Notes: generated by a model not told the origin, from the letters alone. A DNA stretch of 64,000 nucleotides from JAIBJN01 sp963811635 (GCA_963811635.1 CAWESB010000013.1:146556-210555), one strand, 5' to 3'; positions 1 to 7,230 are shown, counted from the first letter of the stretch. Translations and numbers: made by a program.

Positions 1-312
1 CGGTAGCCGCCGCCGTGCCTACGTGAGGCTCGACCGTCCTCATCTACGTGGTACACCCCCTGGGCTCGGTACCACACCCCGTACTTGCCGCTTTCACCAC
101 TTCCCCTAGTGAGATCGACTGGCGCCTCCCGGATGCTCGCTTCTCCCGAACGAACATTGGGCTTCTCCGACGCTACAAGCGCTGGCGCATGCCAGCAATG
201 AACGAATGGACGGCCTAGGCTCTCCTTTCCTTCCCTGACGCTGGACTTTCGGCTAGGACCCATCCTGACACGTCCTCAGCACTCTTGCTGGAGTGCTTGA
301 CCACTCTCAATC
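1..312. other. non-coding stretch ahead of the nucleotidyltransferase gene
   Basis: No convincing gene is seen here on either strand. Base composition is less GC-rich than the flanking genes. Just before the next start codon there is an inverted repeat at 278-297 (arms AGCACTC and GAGTGCT, loop TTGCTG), which could be a terminator of an upstream gene, an operator, or a 5' leader hairpin. No clear Shine-Dalgarno sequence precedes the ATG at 313. The piece may be the 3' flank of a gene lying outside the window. Confidence 0.4.
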
Positions 313-1344
313 ATGCCCGCTGAGCCGCCACCAGCCCACACCGCCGCCGAGCCGATCTGGGCCGGCGTCGACCGGCTCCTCGCCAGGGGCGTGGAGCCGG
401 GCCTCGCCTTCCACCGGCTCGAGCCGCTCGCCGCCCGCCGCCTGCGAGCGCTCGGGGAGGAGCCGCCCGAGGAGCTGGTCGAGACTGAACGCCTCGGCAC
501 GGCCTTCGCGCTCGCCGCCGGTGTGCACCTCGCTCGTGCGCGCGCCGCGGTCGACGGCCCGCTTCTCGTCGTCAAGGGGCCCGAGCTCGCGGCCCTCTAC
601 CCCGACCCCACGCTGCGGATCTCGCGCGATCTCGACCTCGTCGTGCCGGATCCCGAGGCCGCGCAGCGCGCCCTCGTGGCCGCGGGCTTCGTGGAGTCGG
701 GCGATCCGGACTTCTACGCGCGGGCGCCACACCTGCTGCCACTTGCGTGGCCGGGGCTCCCGGTCGAGCTGGAGGTGCACGGCAGCCCGAACTGGCCGCT
801 GCGCGCCGACCCGCCGACGGCCGCGGAGCTGCTGGAGGGCGCGGTGCCGTCGGCCTCCGGGGTGGACGGCGTCCTCGCGCCCGCGCCCGACAAGCACGTG
901 CTCATCCTGGCCGCGCACGCGTGGACGCACGGCCCGCTCGCCCGCGCCCGCGACCTGCTCGACGTGGCGCTGATGACCCGAGCCGCGGACCCGGCCGCGG
1001 TCGACCGGCTCGCCCGGACGTGGGCGATCGAGAAGCTCTGGCGGACGACGTCAGCGGTCGCCGAGGCGCTCTTCCTCGGCTCGCCGCCGCCCCGGCCGCT
1101 CCGCGGCTGGGCGAAGAACCTCGCCGAGGTACGGGAGCGGACCGTGCTCGAGCAGCACGTCGCCCGCTGGCGGTGCTGGTTCGACGCGTATCCGGCCGGG
1201 CCGGCGCTTCGCGCTTCGCTGGACGAGGTGCAGGAGGACCTCTCGCCGCAGCCCGGTGAGACGTGGGGCGCGAAGCTCCGCCGCTCGCGACGGGCGGTTC
1301 GCAACGCCTTCGCGCACAAGTCCGCCCACGACGACGGTTCCTAG
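313..1344 (+). CDS. nucleotidyltransferase family protein (NTP_transf_5-like), lasso-cluster associated
   Basis: 343-residue protein with the pattern of the NTP_transf_5 nucleotidyltransferase family: a KG pair at residues 88-89 followed by a YP turn and SRDLDLVV near 104-111, whose two Asp (106 and 108) would bind metal. The rest is Ala/Arg/Leu-rich and helical, with a C-terminal stretch rich in basic residues. Proteins of this family are often found beside lasso-peptide and asparagine-synthetase gene sets. Here the gene runs head-on into the lasso leader-peptidase gene and the two stop codons share the palindrome CTAG. A role in nucleotidylating the peptide or its phosphate is an inference; the substrate is unknown. 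Start chosen as the ATG that opens the recognisable fold without overlap. Confidence 0.75.
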   Translation: MPAEPPPAHTAAEPIWAGVDRLLARGVEPGLAFHRLEPLAARRLRALGEEPPEELVETERLGTAFALAAGVHLARARAAVDGPLLVVKGPELAALYPDPTLRISRDLDLVVPDPEAAQRALVAAGFVESGDPDFYARAPHLLPLAWPGLPVELEVHGSPNWPLRADPPTAAELLEGAVPSASGVDGVLAPAPDKHVLILAAHAWTHGPLARARDLLDVALMTRAADPAAVDRLARTWAIEKLWRTTSAVAEALFLGSPPPRPLRGWAKNLAEVRERTVLEQHVARWRCWFDAYPAGPALRASLDEVQEDLSPQPGETWGAKLRRSRRAVRNAFAHKSAHDDGS

Positions 1345-1742
1345 GAGAAGCGGGCCAGCTCCTCGTGGGTGCCGCGGCCCGGAGGCGGGCCGACGTCGAC
1401 GCCGCCCAGCTCCACCCACGCGTGGGCGTCCTTGTCGGCCGCCGTCTGCGGCAGGCCGATCACGAGCTCCGGCTCGTCACCCTGCTCGCGGAGGAGGCGG
1501 TAGAGGACGAGCGCGCTCACGAGGCAGCGGGGCTGGCGGGATCCCAGCCGGAGGCTGCGGTCGACCGCGCGCGAGAGCCGGTCGGGGGAGTGAGCGGCCT
1601 TCCGGGCCGCGGGGGCGCGGAGGCGGGCGACGAAGGCCGGCAGCTGCTCGCGGCGGAGCCCGACGAGCACGCGCGGGTACAACGTCCAGATCCGGAGGGC
1701 GAGCCCGGTCTTGGCGCGGGTGGAGAGCGGCGGCTCAGACAC
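1341..1742 (-). CDS. lasso peptide leader peptidase, transglutaminase-like (B2 protein)
   Basis: 133-residue protein of the lasso B2/McjB C-terminal type, a transglutaminase-fold cysteine protease that cuts the leader from the precursor. A Cys-His-Asp triad is visible: Cys73 in PRCLVSALVL, His108 in AHAWVELGG, and Asp116 in GVDVG. Length fits stand-alone B2 proteins (about 130-150 residues). The GTG start at 1742 lies 8 bp inside the end of the kinase gene, so translation is probably coupled. It is the last gene of the minus-strand operon, and its TAG overlaps the TAG of the convergent nucleotidyltransferase. In this cluster the recognition domain (B1) is a separate PqqD-like protein, as in many actinobacterial clusters. 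Confidence 0.85.
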   Translation of the reverse strand: MSEPPLSTRAKTGLALRIWTLYPRVLVGLRREQLPAFVARLRAPAARKAAHSPDRLSRAVDRSLRLGSRQPRCLVSALVLYRLLREQGDEPELVIGLPQTAADKDAHAWVELGGVDVGPPPGRGTHEELARFS

Positions 1743-2622
1743 CGGAGAGCACCAGGTCGACATCGTCGCCGAGCGAGTCGAGCGAGAGCGGGCGGCGGAA
1801 GCGGAAAGCCGGCACCGACGAGGCGAGGTCGGCGACGCCGGCGAAGGAGCGGGAGACGTCCTCCTCGGTCGGGAGCCGGAAGCTGAGGGCCCAGAGGTCG
1901 CGGATCGCCTCGGGCTGCTCGACCGCGGCGAGGCCCGGCTCTTCGGCCTCCTCCAGGAAGACGACCGCCCGGAGCGGCACCGGCGTGCAGTCGCCCGGCT
2001 CGCCGAGCGCGTAGTGGACGCGGTCGTCGCTCTCGCCGACACGGCGGGCGCGCGGGAGCTCGAGCGCGGACGCGACGTCGTGACGGACCCGCAGCATCGC
2101 GGGGCCGGGCACGACCGCGGGCTCGGGCCCGAGGGTGACGCACGACGTGTCCTCGCTGAGCACGCGGTGCCCGGCGCGGTGGAAGGCGGCCGCCGCCGTC
2201 GTCTTCCCGTAGGTGCGGGGCGCGGCAAGCAGGAGGGCGCCGCCGTCGGCCTCGACAGCAGCGGCGTGGAGGGGCAGGTCGCCGCGGGCACTGAAGCAGA
2301 GGAGCGCCGGGATCCCCCAGAGCCGCTCCTCGGTGCGCAGGCCGCCGCCGGCGGGCACCTCGATCCGGTGTCCCTCGGGGTCGACCGCGAACCAGCCGCC
2401 GTCGCCAATCCAGAGCCGGAAGGCGCGGCCGTCCGCATAGAGCCTCGCCTCGAGGGGCAGCTCCGCGGTCGGCTGCCACTCGACGAGAAGCCGATCGTCC
2501 GGCCCCTCGCCTTCCCGTGCGGGCGCTGACACTTCGAGCGGCTCGCCCGAGCCTTCGCGCAGGTACGCGAACGGCAGCGACGATCGGACCTCGAACCCGT
2601 AGCAGGTGCCGACCGCCGTCAC
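1735..2622 (-). CDS. HPr kinase-like protein of the lasso cluster (putative peptide serine kinase)
   Basis: 295 residues. The C-terminal half resembles HPr Ser kinase/phosphorylase-like proteins of lasso clusters: a P-loop-like element APRTYGKT at about 134-141 (first Gly replaced by Ala), then a LSEDTSCV segment with acidic residues suited to metal binding. In phosphorylating lasso systems such as paeninodin, a homologous kinase phosphorylates the C-terminal Ser of the precursor; the precursor here also ends in Ser. The GTG start overlaps the cyclase stop as GTGA (4 bp). Peptide phosphorylation is inferred from family and context. A regulatory or structural role of a degenerate kinase remains possible because the P-loop is not canonical. 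Confidence 0.75.
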   Translation of the reverse strand: MTAVGTCYGFEVRSSLPFAYLREGSGEPLEVSAPAREGEGPDDRLLVEWQPTAELPLEARLYADGRAFRLWIGDGGWFAVDPEGHRIEVPAGGGLRTEERLWGIPALLCFSARGDLPLHAAAVEADGGALLLAAPRTYGKTTAAAAFHRAGHRVLSEDTSCVTLGPEPAVVPGPAMLRVRHDVASALELPRARRVGESDDRVHYALGEPGDCTPVPLRAVVFLEEAEEPGLAAVEQPEAIRDLWALSFRLPTEEDVSRSFAGVADLASSVPAFRFRRPLSLDSLGDDVDLVLSGV

Positions 2623-4400
2623 GCCCACAGCCCCAGGAACGCGTGCGCCCGCGCCAGGTCGTACGCCCAGAGCAGCTCGACGACGCCCAGGTCCCGGGCT
2701 TCGACCCGAGCTTCGAGGGCGCGGTAGTCGACGCCCTCGATCCGCAGGTCGGAGTCGAGCGCGAGCCGGCGGATGCCCTCGTAGTCGGCGGTGCGCAGCG
2801 CGAAGTCGTTGAAGAACGTCTTGTCGGTTCGATCGAGCAGCTCGTCGGGGAGCCGCCCGCGCACGCTCTCGCGCAGCAGGCTCTTCGGGAGCGCGTCGGG
2901 AAACTTGATCTCCGCCGGGAGGGAGAGCACGAACTCCCAGAGGTCGACGTCGACGAGGGGACGGCGCACGTGCACTCCGCAGGCCGCCGCACAGAGTGCG
3001 TCCGCGTCGAAGGAGTAGGCGCCGACGCCGACGATCGGGTCGAGCTGGTGCTCGAGCCACCGGCGGCGTGCCGGCCGCGCCAGGTCGGGGCGCGGGCCGG
3101 GCGAGCCGGCGACCTCCGGGTCGACCCAGGACGGCAGCTGGCGGAAGTCCTCCCGGCCCCGCAGGCGGCGGTAGCCGTGCGCGAGTCGCGGAGACACGAG
3201 CGAGGGCCCCGCGTTCTTGACGAGGCGGCGCCAGGAGGCCCCGCGCGCTCGCTGGTCGCGTGCCCACGCGAGCGAGGCGCGCCCGCGGCCGTGGAGGATG
3301 AGGTGCCCGATCAGGTGCTGGCCGAACGTGAACACCCATTCCGCCATCTCGCCGGTGAGGACGTTGGTCGCGCCGAGCTCCCTCGCGAGCCGGTAGTTCT
3401 CGGCCAGCTCGGGGATCGACATCGTGTCGACCGGGCCGTCGAGGAGATCGACCCAGTGCTCGGCATCGTCGAGCGGGCGCGAGGTCGGCGTGTAGGCATG
3501 CAGGCGCAGGTCGAGGTACTCGGTGACCATCCGGATCCAGCTCGACTCGTCCACACCGGGGTCTTCCGGATAGACGGAGGAGACCGCGAGCAGCCGCTCG
3601 CCGGTGATCTCCCGGGTCTGCGGCGCGGCGAACGCGGCGATGGTGGGGGAGTCGATGCCGCCGCTCAGCGAGATCGCGTCCCGTCCCGTGAGGCTCCTGC
3701 GAACGGCCTGCTCGACGAGCTCCGCCAGCCGCTCGCGCGCCTCGGGGAGCGTGACACTCGCGGTCTCGAGCAGCGGCTCGGGGTCCCAGTAGCGGCGAAA
3801 CACCGCCGGGCGTCCCGGCGCGAGCGTCGCGGTCGAGGCCCGCGGGAAGCGGTCGACCCCCCGGAGCATCGTCCGGTGCGCGTCGAAGCGGCCGAAGAAC
3901 ATCGCCTCGACGCAGTCGACGTCCGGCTCTCGCGCGATTCCGGCGCCGGCCGCCACCTGCTTGCCCTCGGTCGCTGCGACGAGCCCGTGAGCGCCTTCTA
4001 AGTAGAAGAGGGGCGCGAGCCCGAGCTGGTCGCGGAAGACGACCAGCTCCGTACCGTCCGTCCAGGCCCCGGCGAAGACCCCGCGCAGGCGGGCGGGCGC
4101 CTCCGCGCCCCAGGCCCCGAAGGCGGCGAGGATCGTCCCGGCCGGCCCCCCTTCGCTCGCTCCGAGCTCGACCTGGAGCTCGGCCAGGTTGTCGAGGCTC
4201 CCGGTCAGGACCGCGGCCTTGCCGTTGCCCGCGGCCGTCCAGGCGTCGGCGGGCCCGTCGACGTTCGAGCTGCCGAGGCCGATGCTGCCGTCGACGTGCA
4301 GCTCGAGCTCGCCGCCCCGGTGCGGCGCCGCCCGCAGGGCGCGCTCGACGGCCGCGCGCTCCGCGCCGGCGGGGGAGTGGACGACGACGATCGACCCCAC
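2619..4400 (-). CDS. asparagine synthetase-like lasso cyclase (C protein)
   Basis: 593 residues in asparagine synthetase B architecture: N-terminal class II amidotransferase-like domain (about 1-200) and C-terminal ATP-pyrophosphatase domain with the PP-loop SLSGGIDS near 244-251. The mature enzyme would start Met-Gly-Ser, so the nucleophilic Cys2 of true glutamine-dependent asparagine synthetases is absent. This is usual for lasso cyclases, which activate a side-chain carboxylate with ATP and let the core N-terminus attack it. The GTG start at 4400 is 8 bp after the PqqD gene. In this operon it is the presumed macrolactam-forming enzyme. Why it has an acidic-residue-poor substrate is discussed in the findings. 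Confidence 0.85.
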   Translation of the reverse strand: MGSIVVVHSPAGAERAAVERALRAAPHRGGELELHVDGSIGLGSSNVDGPADAWTAAGNGKAAVLTGSLDNLAELQVELGASEGGPAGTILAAFGAWGAEAPARLRGVFAGAWTDGTELVVFRDQLGLAPLFYLEGAHGLVAATEGKQVAAGAGIAREPDVDCVEAMFFGRFDAHRTMLRGVDRFPRASTATLAPGRPAVFRRYWDPEPLLETASVTLPEARERLAELVEQAVRRSLTGRDAISLSGGIDSPTIAAFAAPQTREITGERLLAVSSVYPEDPGVDESSWIRMVTEYLDLRLHAYTPTSRPLDDAEHWVDLLDGPVDTMSIPELAENYRLARELGATNVLTGEMAEWVFTFGQHLIGHLILHGRGRASLAWARDQRARGASWRRLVKNAGPSLVSPRLAHGYRRLRGREDFRQLPSWVDPEVAGSPGPRPDLARPARRRWLEHQLDPIVGVGAYSFDADALCAAACGVHVRRPLVDVDLWEFVLSLPAEIKFPDALPKSLLRESVRGRLPDELLDRTDKTFFNDFALRTADYEGIRRLALDSDLRIEGVDYRALEARVEARDLGVVELLWAYDLARAHAFLGLWA

Positions 4401-4408
4401 GGAAGCGG

Positions 4409-4684
4409 TCAGCCCGCGATCAGGTCGCGCGCTCGGAGGTCGGCGAGGAAGCGTTCCGTCTCGGCACCGAGGTCGTCGGGAGGGTCGTCGAGCTGCTCGC
4501 GGACGTCGGCGACGAGCTGGTCGAAGGTGCGCTCGCCGTCGATAAGGCTCCAGATCAGGATCCCGGTCTCGTTCAGCCCGTGGTAGGCGCCCGAGTCGAG
4601 GTGGAGGAGGACGGCGCCGCCCTCCCCGGCGAGCTCCCGGTAGACGACCTGCGGATTCCGGCGGATGACCGCGTCGGTGTGCAT
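4409..4684 (-). CDS. PqqD-like RiPP recognition element protein (lasso B1)
   Basis: 91 residues matching the PqqD/RRE fold: a basic N-terminus, a strand pair LLHLDSGAYHGLNETG with the hallmark LNxTG turn, IWSLIDG, then a helical C-terminus ending in FLADLRARDLI. These domains bind the precursor leader, typically at a YxxP motif, and deliver it to the processing enzymes. The precursor here has YAPP at residues 5-8. The gene sits between the ABC-2 permease (12 bp upstream) and the cyclase (8 bp downstream), all on one strand and apparently one transcript. Confidence 0.85.
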   Translation of the reverse strand: MHTDAVIRRNPQVVYRELAGEGGAVLLHLDSGAYHGLNETGILIWSLIDGERTFDQLVADVREQLDDPPDDLGAETERFLADLRARDLIAG

Positions 4685-4696
4685 CGCTCCGAGCGC

Positions 4697-5521
4697 CTAG
4701 TAGAGGCCGAGGGTGCCTTGGCGCCGCTCGCGCCGCAGCGCGGCGCGGAAGGCGATCGCGCCGAGAAAGACGGAGACGATCGACAGCGGAACGAGGATGG
4801 CCACCGCGCGGCCGACTCCCTCCCAGCCGGTGCCGCCGAGGAGCGGCTCGCGCATCCCGTCCACGGCGATGGTGATCGGGTTCAGCTCGGCGAGGGAGGC
4901 GACCCACTGGGGCAGGACGTCGAGCGGGTAGTACGCACCCGAGAAGATGATGAGGACGGTCGAGGCGAGCCCGACGATGCCGGAGCCCCGCCGGAACGTG
5001 AGGGTGGCCCCGGCGCTCGCGACGCCCAGGCCCCAGACGAAGGGGATGAACGCGACCAGGACGACGAGTGCCGGGATGAGCCCGCTCGCGTAGAAGTCGA
5101 GCCCGAAGGCGAGCGCGATGATGACGAGGAAGACCGCGGTGCGGAGCGGGATGTAGATGAGGTCGTAGACGACCGCGCCCAGCTGCACGGTCGCGGGGCT
5201 CGTGGGTGTCATCAGCAGGGACTCGAGCGTTCCCGCGAACTGCTCCTGCTGCATCCCCACCGCGACGCGCCCGAGCGCGAGCGTCATGAACGCCGAGATC
5301 GCGATTCCGACCGCGACGAACTCCATGTAGGTGGTCGGCTCGCCGCCGAACGAGGGCAACGTCGAGGGGTCGACCATGAGGCCGACGAAGTAGAACGTGA
5401 ACGCCTGCAGCGCCAGCCCGATCCAGTCGCCGATGAACGGCAGCCGATAGCTCCAGGCGACGAGGAAATCGCGGCGGACGAACGCGGGAAGCTTGCGGAG
5501 CTCGCCGGCGAGCGTGCTCAC
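4697..5521 (-). CDS. ABC-2 type transporter permease of the lasso cluster
   Basis: 274 residues with about six hydrophobic membrane segments and the pattern of ABC-2 exporters: an N-terminal cytoplasmic amphipathic stretch, EQFAGTLESLLMTP before a coupling helix, and a C-terminal pair with GAYYPLDVLPQW and LNPIT. It overlaps the ATPase gene by 4 bp (ATGA), so the two are made together. The likely role is export of the mature peptide and self-protection. Many lasso clusters use a fused ABC transporter (D protein); here ATPase and membrane parts are separate. Confidence 0.85.
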   Translation of the reverse strand: MSTLAGELRKLPAFVRRDFLVAWSYRLPFIGDWIGLALQAFTFYFVGLMVDPSTLPSFGGEPTTYMEFVAVGIAISAFMTLALGRVAVGMQQEQFAGTLESLLMTPTSPATVQLGAVVYDLIYIPLRTAVFLVIIALAFGLDFYASGLIPALVVLVAFIPFVWGLGVASAGATLTFRRGSGIVGLASTVLIIFSGAYYPLDVLPQWVASLAELNPITIAVDGMREPLLGGTGWEGVGRAVAILVPLSIVSVFLGAIAFRAALRRERRQGTLGLY

Positions 5522-6468
5522 TCGCCCGCCCTCGCCAGGTTGAGGTAGGCGTTCTCGATCTCCGACCGTTCCTCGCGGCAGCCGAGGACGTCGACGCCGA
5601 CGGCGGTGAGCGCCGCGAGCACCTGGCCGAGCACCGCTTCCTCCGAGAGGTGGAGAAGGAAGTCGTCGGGCTCGCCGTCGTCGAGCGCGGCGATCGTGCC
5701 GCCGCCCGCGACCGCAAGCCGCACGTCCGGCTCCAGCTCCGGGCCGGACCGCCGACCGTTGCGCAGCCGAAGGACGTAGCGTCGGGGCGCCGCGAGCGCG
5801 ATCAGCTGCGAGACGGTTCCCTGGAACGCGGCCTGCCCCTCGCGGAGAAGCGTGACCGCGTCGGCGAAGCCGCGGATCTCCTCGATCCGCTGCGTCGCCC
5901 AGATGACCGCCGAGCCCCGGTCGGCAAGGCCGCGGACGAGCTCCCGCATCCGCGCGGCCGCCTCGGGGTCGAGGTCGTGCGTGGCCTCGTCGATCAGGAG
6001 GACGCTCGGCTCGGTGAGGAGCGCGCGCGCGATCGAGAGGCGCTTCTGCATCCCGTGCGAGTAGAAGCCCGAGCGGAGCCGCACCGCGTCGGCGAGCCCG
6101 ACGAGCTCCAGCACCTCGTACGCGCGGGCCGTCGCCTGCCGCTTCGACATGCCCTGGAGCCGCCCGAAGAAGATCAGGTTCTCGAGCCCGGAGATGCGGA
6201 GGTAGAGGGAGCGGTCGCCCGAGGGGACGAGTCCCATGCGGGCGCGCAGCTCACGGGGGCATTCCCACGTGTCGACGCCGAGCACCCGCGCCTCGCCGGC
6301 GTCGGGCTTCACGAGCCCGGTGAGGACGCGCACGAGCGTGGTCTTGCCCGCGCCGTTCGGCCCGAGCAGGGCCTCGATCCGGCCCTCGCCGACTGCGAGG
6401 GAGACGCCGTCGAGCGCGACGCGCTCGCCGAAGCGCCTCGAGACCGCGCACGCCTCGACCACCGGCAT
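5518..6468 (-). CDS. ABC transporter ATP-binding protein of the lasso cluster
   Basis: 316 residues. Walker A GPNGAGKT at 36-43, a signature-like SHGMQKRLSIARALL in place of LSGGQ, and Walker B VLLIDEATHDLDP. The switch (H-loop) position reads VIWATQRIEEI, i.e. Gln where most ABC ATPases have His. Start is the ATG at 6468; the frame stays open upstream but would run through the precursor gene. The ATPase pairs with the overlapping ABC-2 permease as an exporter for the cluster product. It follows the precursor by 37 bp that contain a compact hairpin. Confidence 0.85.
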   Translation of the reverse strand: MPVVEACAVSRRFGERVALDGVSLAVGEGRIEALLGPNGAGKTTLVRVLTGLVKPDAGEARVLGVDTWECPRELRARMGLVPSGDRSLYLRISGLENLIFFGRLQGMSKRQATARAYEVLELVGLADAVRLRSGFYSHGMQKRLSIARALLTEPSVLLIDEATHDLDPEAAARMRELVRGLADRGSAVIWATQRIEEIRGFADAVTLLREGQAAFQGTVSQLIALAAPRRYVLRLRNGRRSGPELEPDVRLAVAGGGTIAALDDGEPDDFLLHLSEEAVLGQVLAALTAVGVDVLGCREERSEIENAYLNLARAGE

Positions 6469-6491
6469 CTCAGCGCGGAGGTCGGGCGGCG

Positions 6492-6506
6492 GGCCGCTCA
6501 GCGGCC
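6492..6506 (-). terminator. hairpin between the RiPP precursor and ABC ATPase genes
   Basis: Perfect inverted repeat GGCCGCTCAGCGGCC (7-bp arms, 1-nt centre) beginning inside the precursor stop codon. There is no U tract, so it is more likely a partial attenuator or an mRNA end-protecting stem that keeps precursor mRNA in excess over the enzyme genes than a full terminator. Confidence 0.4.
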
Positions 6507-6688
6507 TACGACGGGCAGGAGTACTCGCAGAACTTGTCGAGGTGACAGATCCTCCAGTCACCCTGCTTGTTCTGGTGCGAGTTCGGAGCTGGCGTGCAGA
6601 CGTTGGACGGGATCTGCGCACGAGAAAAAGTGTGCGCGCTGATCGATCCATAGTCCATAACCCTGGGTGGTGCGTAGCTGACCTTCAT
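6506..6688 (-). CDS. lasso-type RiPP precursor peptide, unusual core
   Basis: 60-residue peptide. Leader features fit lasso precursors: YAPP at 5-8 (the YxxP recognition motif), then VMDYGSISAHTF with Thr20 at the place of the conserved penultimate leader Thr. Cutting after Phe21 gives a 39-residue core starting at Ser22, far longer than usual and without Asp or Glu at core positions 7-9 (Ser, Asn, Val). The C-terminal third holds three of the four Cys (31, 48, 54, 58), the acidic residues Asp44, Asp51 and Glu55, and a C-terminal Ser60. Start is the ATG at 6688, 8 nt after an AGGAAGG ribosome site; a GTG 9 nt earlier is possible. It is the first gene of the operon. Precursor identity is strong from position and leader; the modified structure is unknown. 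Confidence 0.8.
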   Translation of the reverse strand: MKVSYAPPRVMDYGSISAHTFSRAQIPSNVCTPAPNSHQNKQGDWRICHLDKFCEYSCPS

Positions 6689-6739
6689 AGCGTTCACCTT
6701 CCTGTTCGCCCCTACTGAGGCCGCCGCAGAGGCCTCCAT

Positions 6740-6751
6740 GCACCATGGTGC
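6740..6751. promoter_or_regulatory. 12-bp palindrome in the 5' leader of the RiPP operon
   Basis: Perfect palindrome GCACCATGGTGC lying between the predicted -10 element and the precursor start. It could be an operator or an RNA hairpin in the leader. No regulator gene is present in the cluster. Confidence 0.3.
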
Positions 6752-6773
6752 GCCCTTGCGTCGGACGACCGCA

Positions 6774-6801
6774 ACTCTACTTCCGTCCAGTTTGTCGCAA
6801 A
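6774..6801 (-). promoter_or_regulatory. candidate promoter of the RiPP operon
   Basis: Read on the minus strand: -35-like TTTGCG (6801-6796), 16-nt spacer, -10-like TAGAGT (6779-6774). It lies 86 nt before the precursor start, in a stretch less GC-rich than the neighbourhood and in the only sizeable gap (131 bp) before the operon. Both hexamers are imperfect. Confidence 0.4.
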
Positions 6802-6819
6802 GTGCGGGGATTTCTCGCG

Positions 6820-7230
6820 TCAGCGGAAGCGCGCCAACAGTGGCCTGGCGGCTTCCGCGAGGGCGTAGGCGGCAAAAACCCGCGTCACGAGCCGGGTCTC
6901 GCGAGGTCGAACCACCTGGCCGACCGCGAGCGCCCCGGCCGCCCAGAGCGAGACGCAATGCGGGCACGTCACCAGCTCGCCCACCGCCCGCCGAAGCCCG
7001 CTGCCCGCCGGCTGCACGGCGGCAGGCCCGTCCGCGAAGGGCCGGCGGAGGAAGAGGGTGACGCGGTCCTCGGCGATGGTGCTCCCGATCTTCGAGCTCG
7101 CCAGGCCGAGGGCGAGGAGGTCGGCGGCGGACGTTGGTTCCGCCAGCCGGTCGCGCCCGGCTCTCGCCGCCGTCAGCAGTCCGGCCCAGAAGAGCGCCGA
7201 GAGCGTCGCGTAGGGCGTCTCCGAGGCCAT
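6820..7230 (-). CDS. DUF1360 family membrane-associated protein
   Basis: 136 residues resembling the DUF1360 family: an N-terminal hydrophobic helix, a central LLALGLASSKIGSTIAEDRVT segment, then the family hallmark ELVTCPHCVSLWAAG (CPxC inside a hydrophobic helix) and a C-terminal hydrophobic segment. Function is not known for the family; the CPxC may bind metal or be redox-active. The ATG at 7230 has a strong AGGAGGG ribosome site that overlaps the end of the metallo-hydrolase gene, 7 bp upstream, so the two are probably co-translated. A 131-bp gap with a candidate promoter separates it from the RiPP precursor. Confidence 0.75.
   Translation of the reverse strand: MASETPYATLSALFWAGLLTAARAGRDRLAEPTSAADLLALGLASSKIGSTIAEDRVTLFLRRPFADGPAAVQPAGSGLRRAVGELVTCPHCVSLWAAGALAVGQVVRPRETRLVTRVFAAYALAEAARPLLARFR

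Noticed and set aside
4401..5717. N-terminal extension of the cyclase frame up to 5717
   Set aside because: The extension lies over the PqqD-like and permease genes and is Arg/Pro/His-rich; asparagine-synthetase homology begins just after the GTG at 4400.
6506..6967. 153-residue version of the precursor frame starting at 6967
   Set aside because: The upstream part overlaps the DUF1360 gene and looks like random high-GC translation; the ATG at 6688 has a good ribosome site and opens directly into the lasso-type leader.
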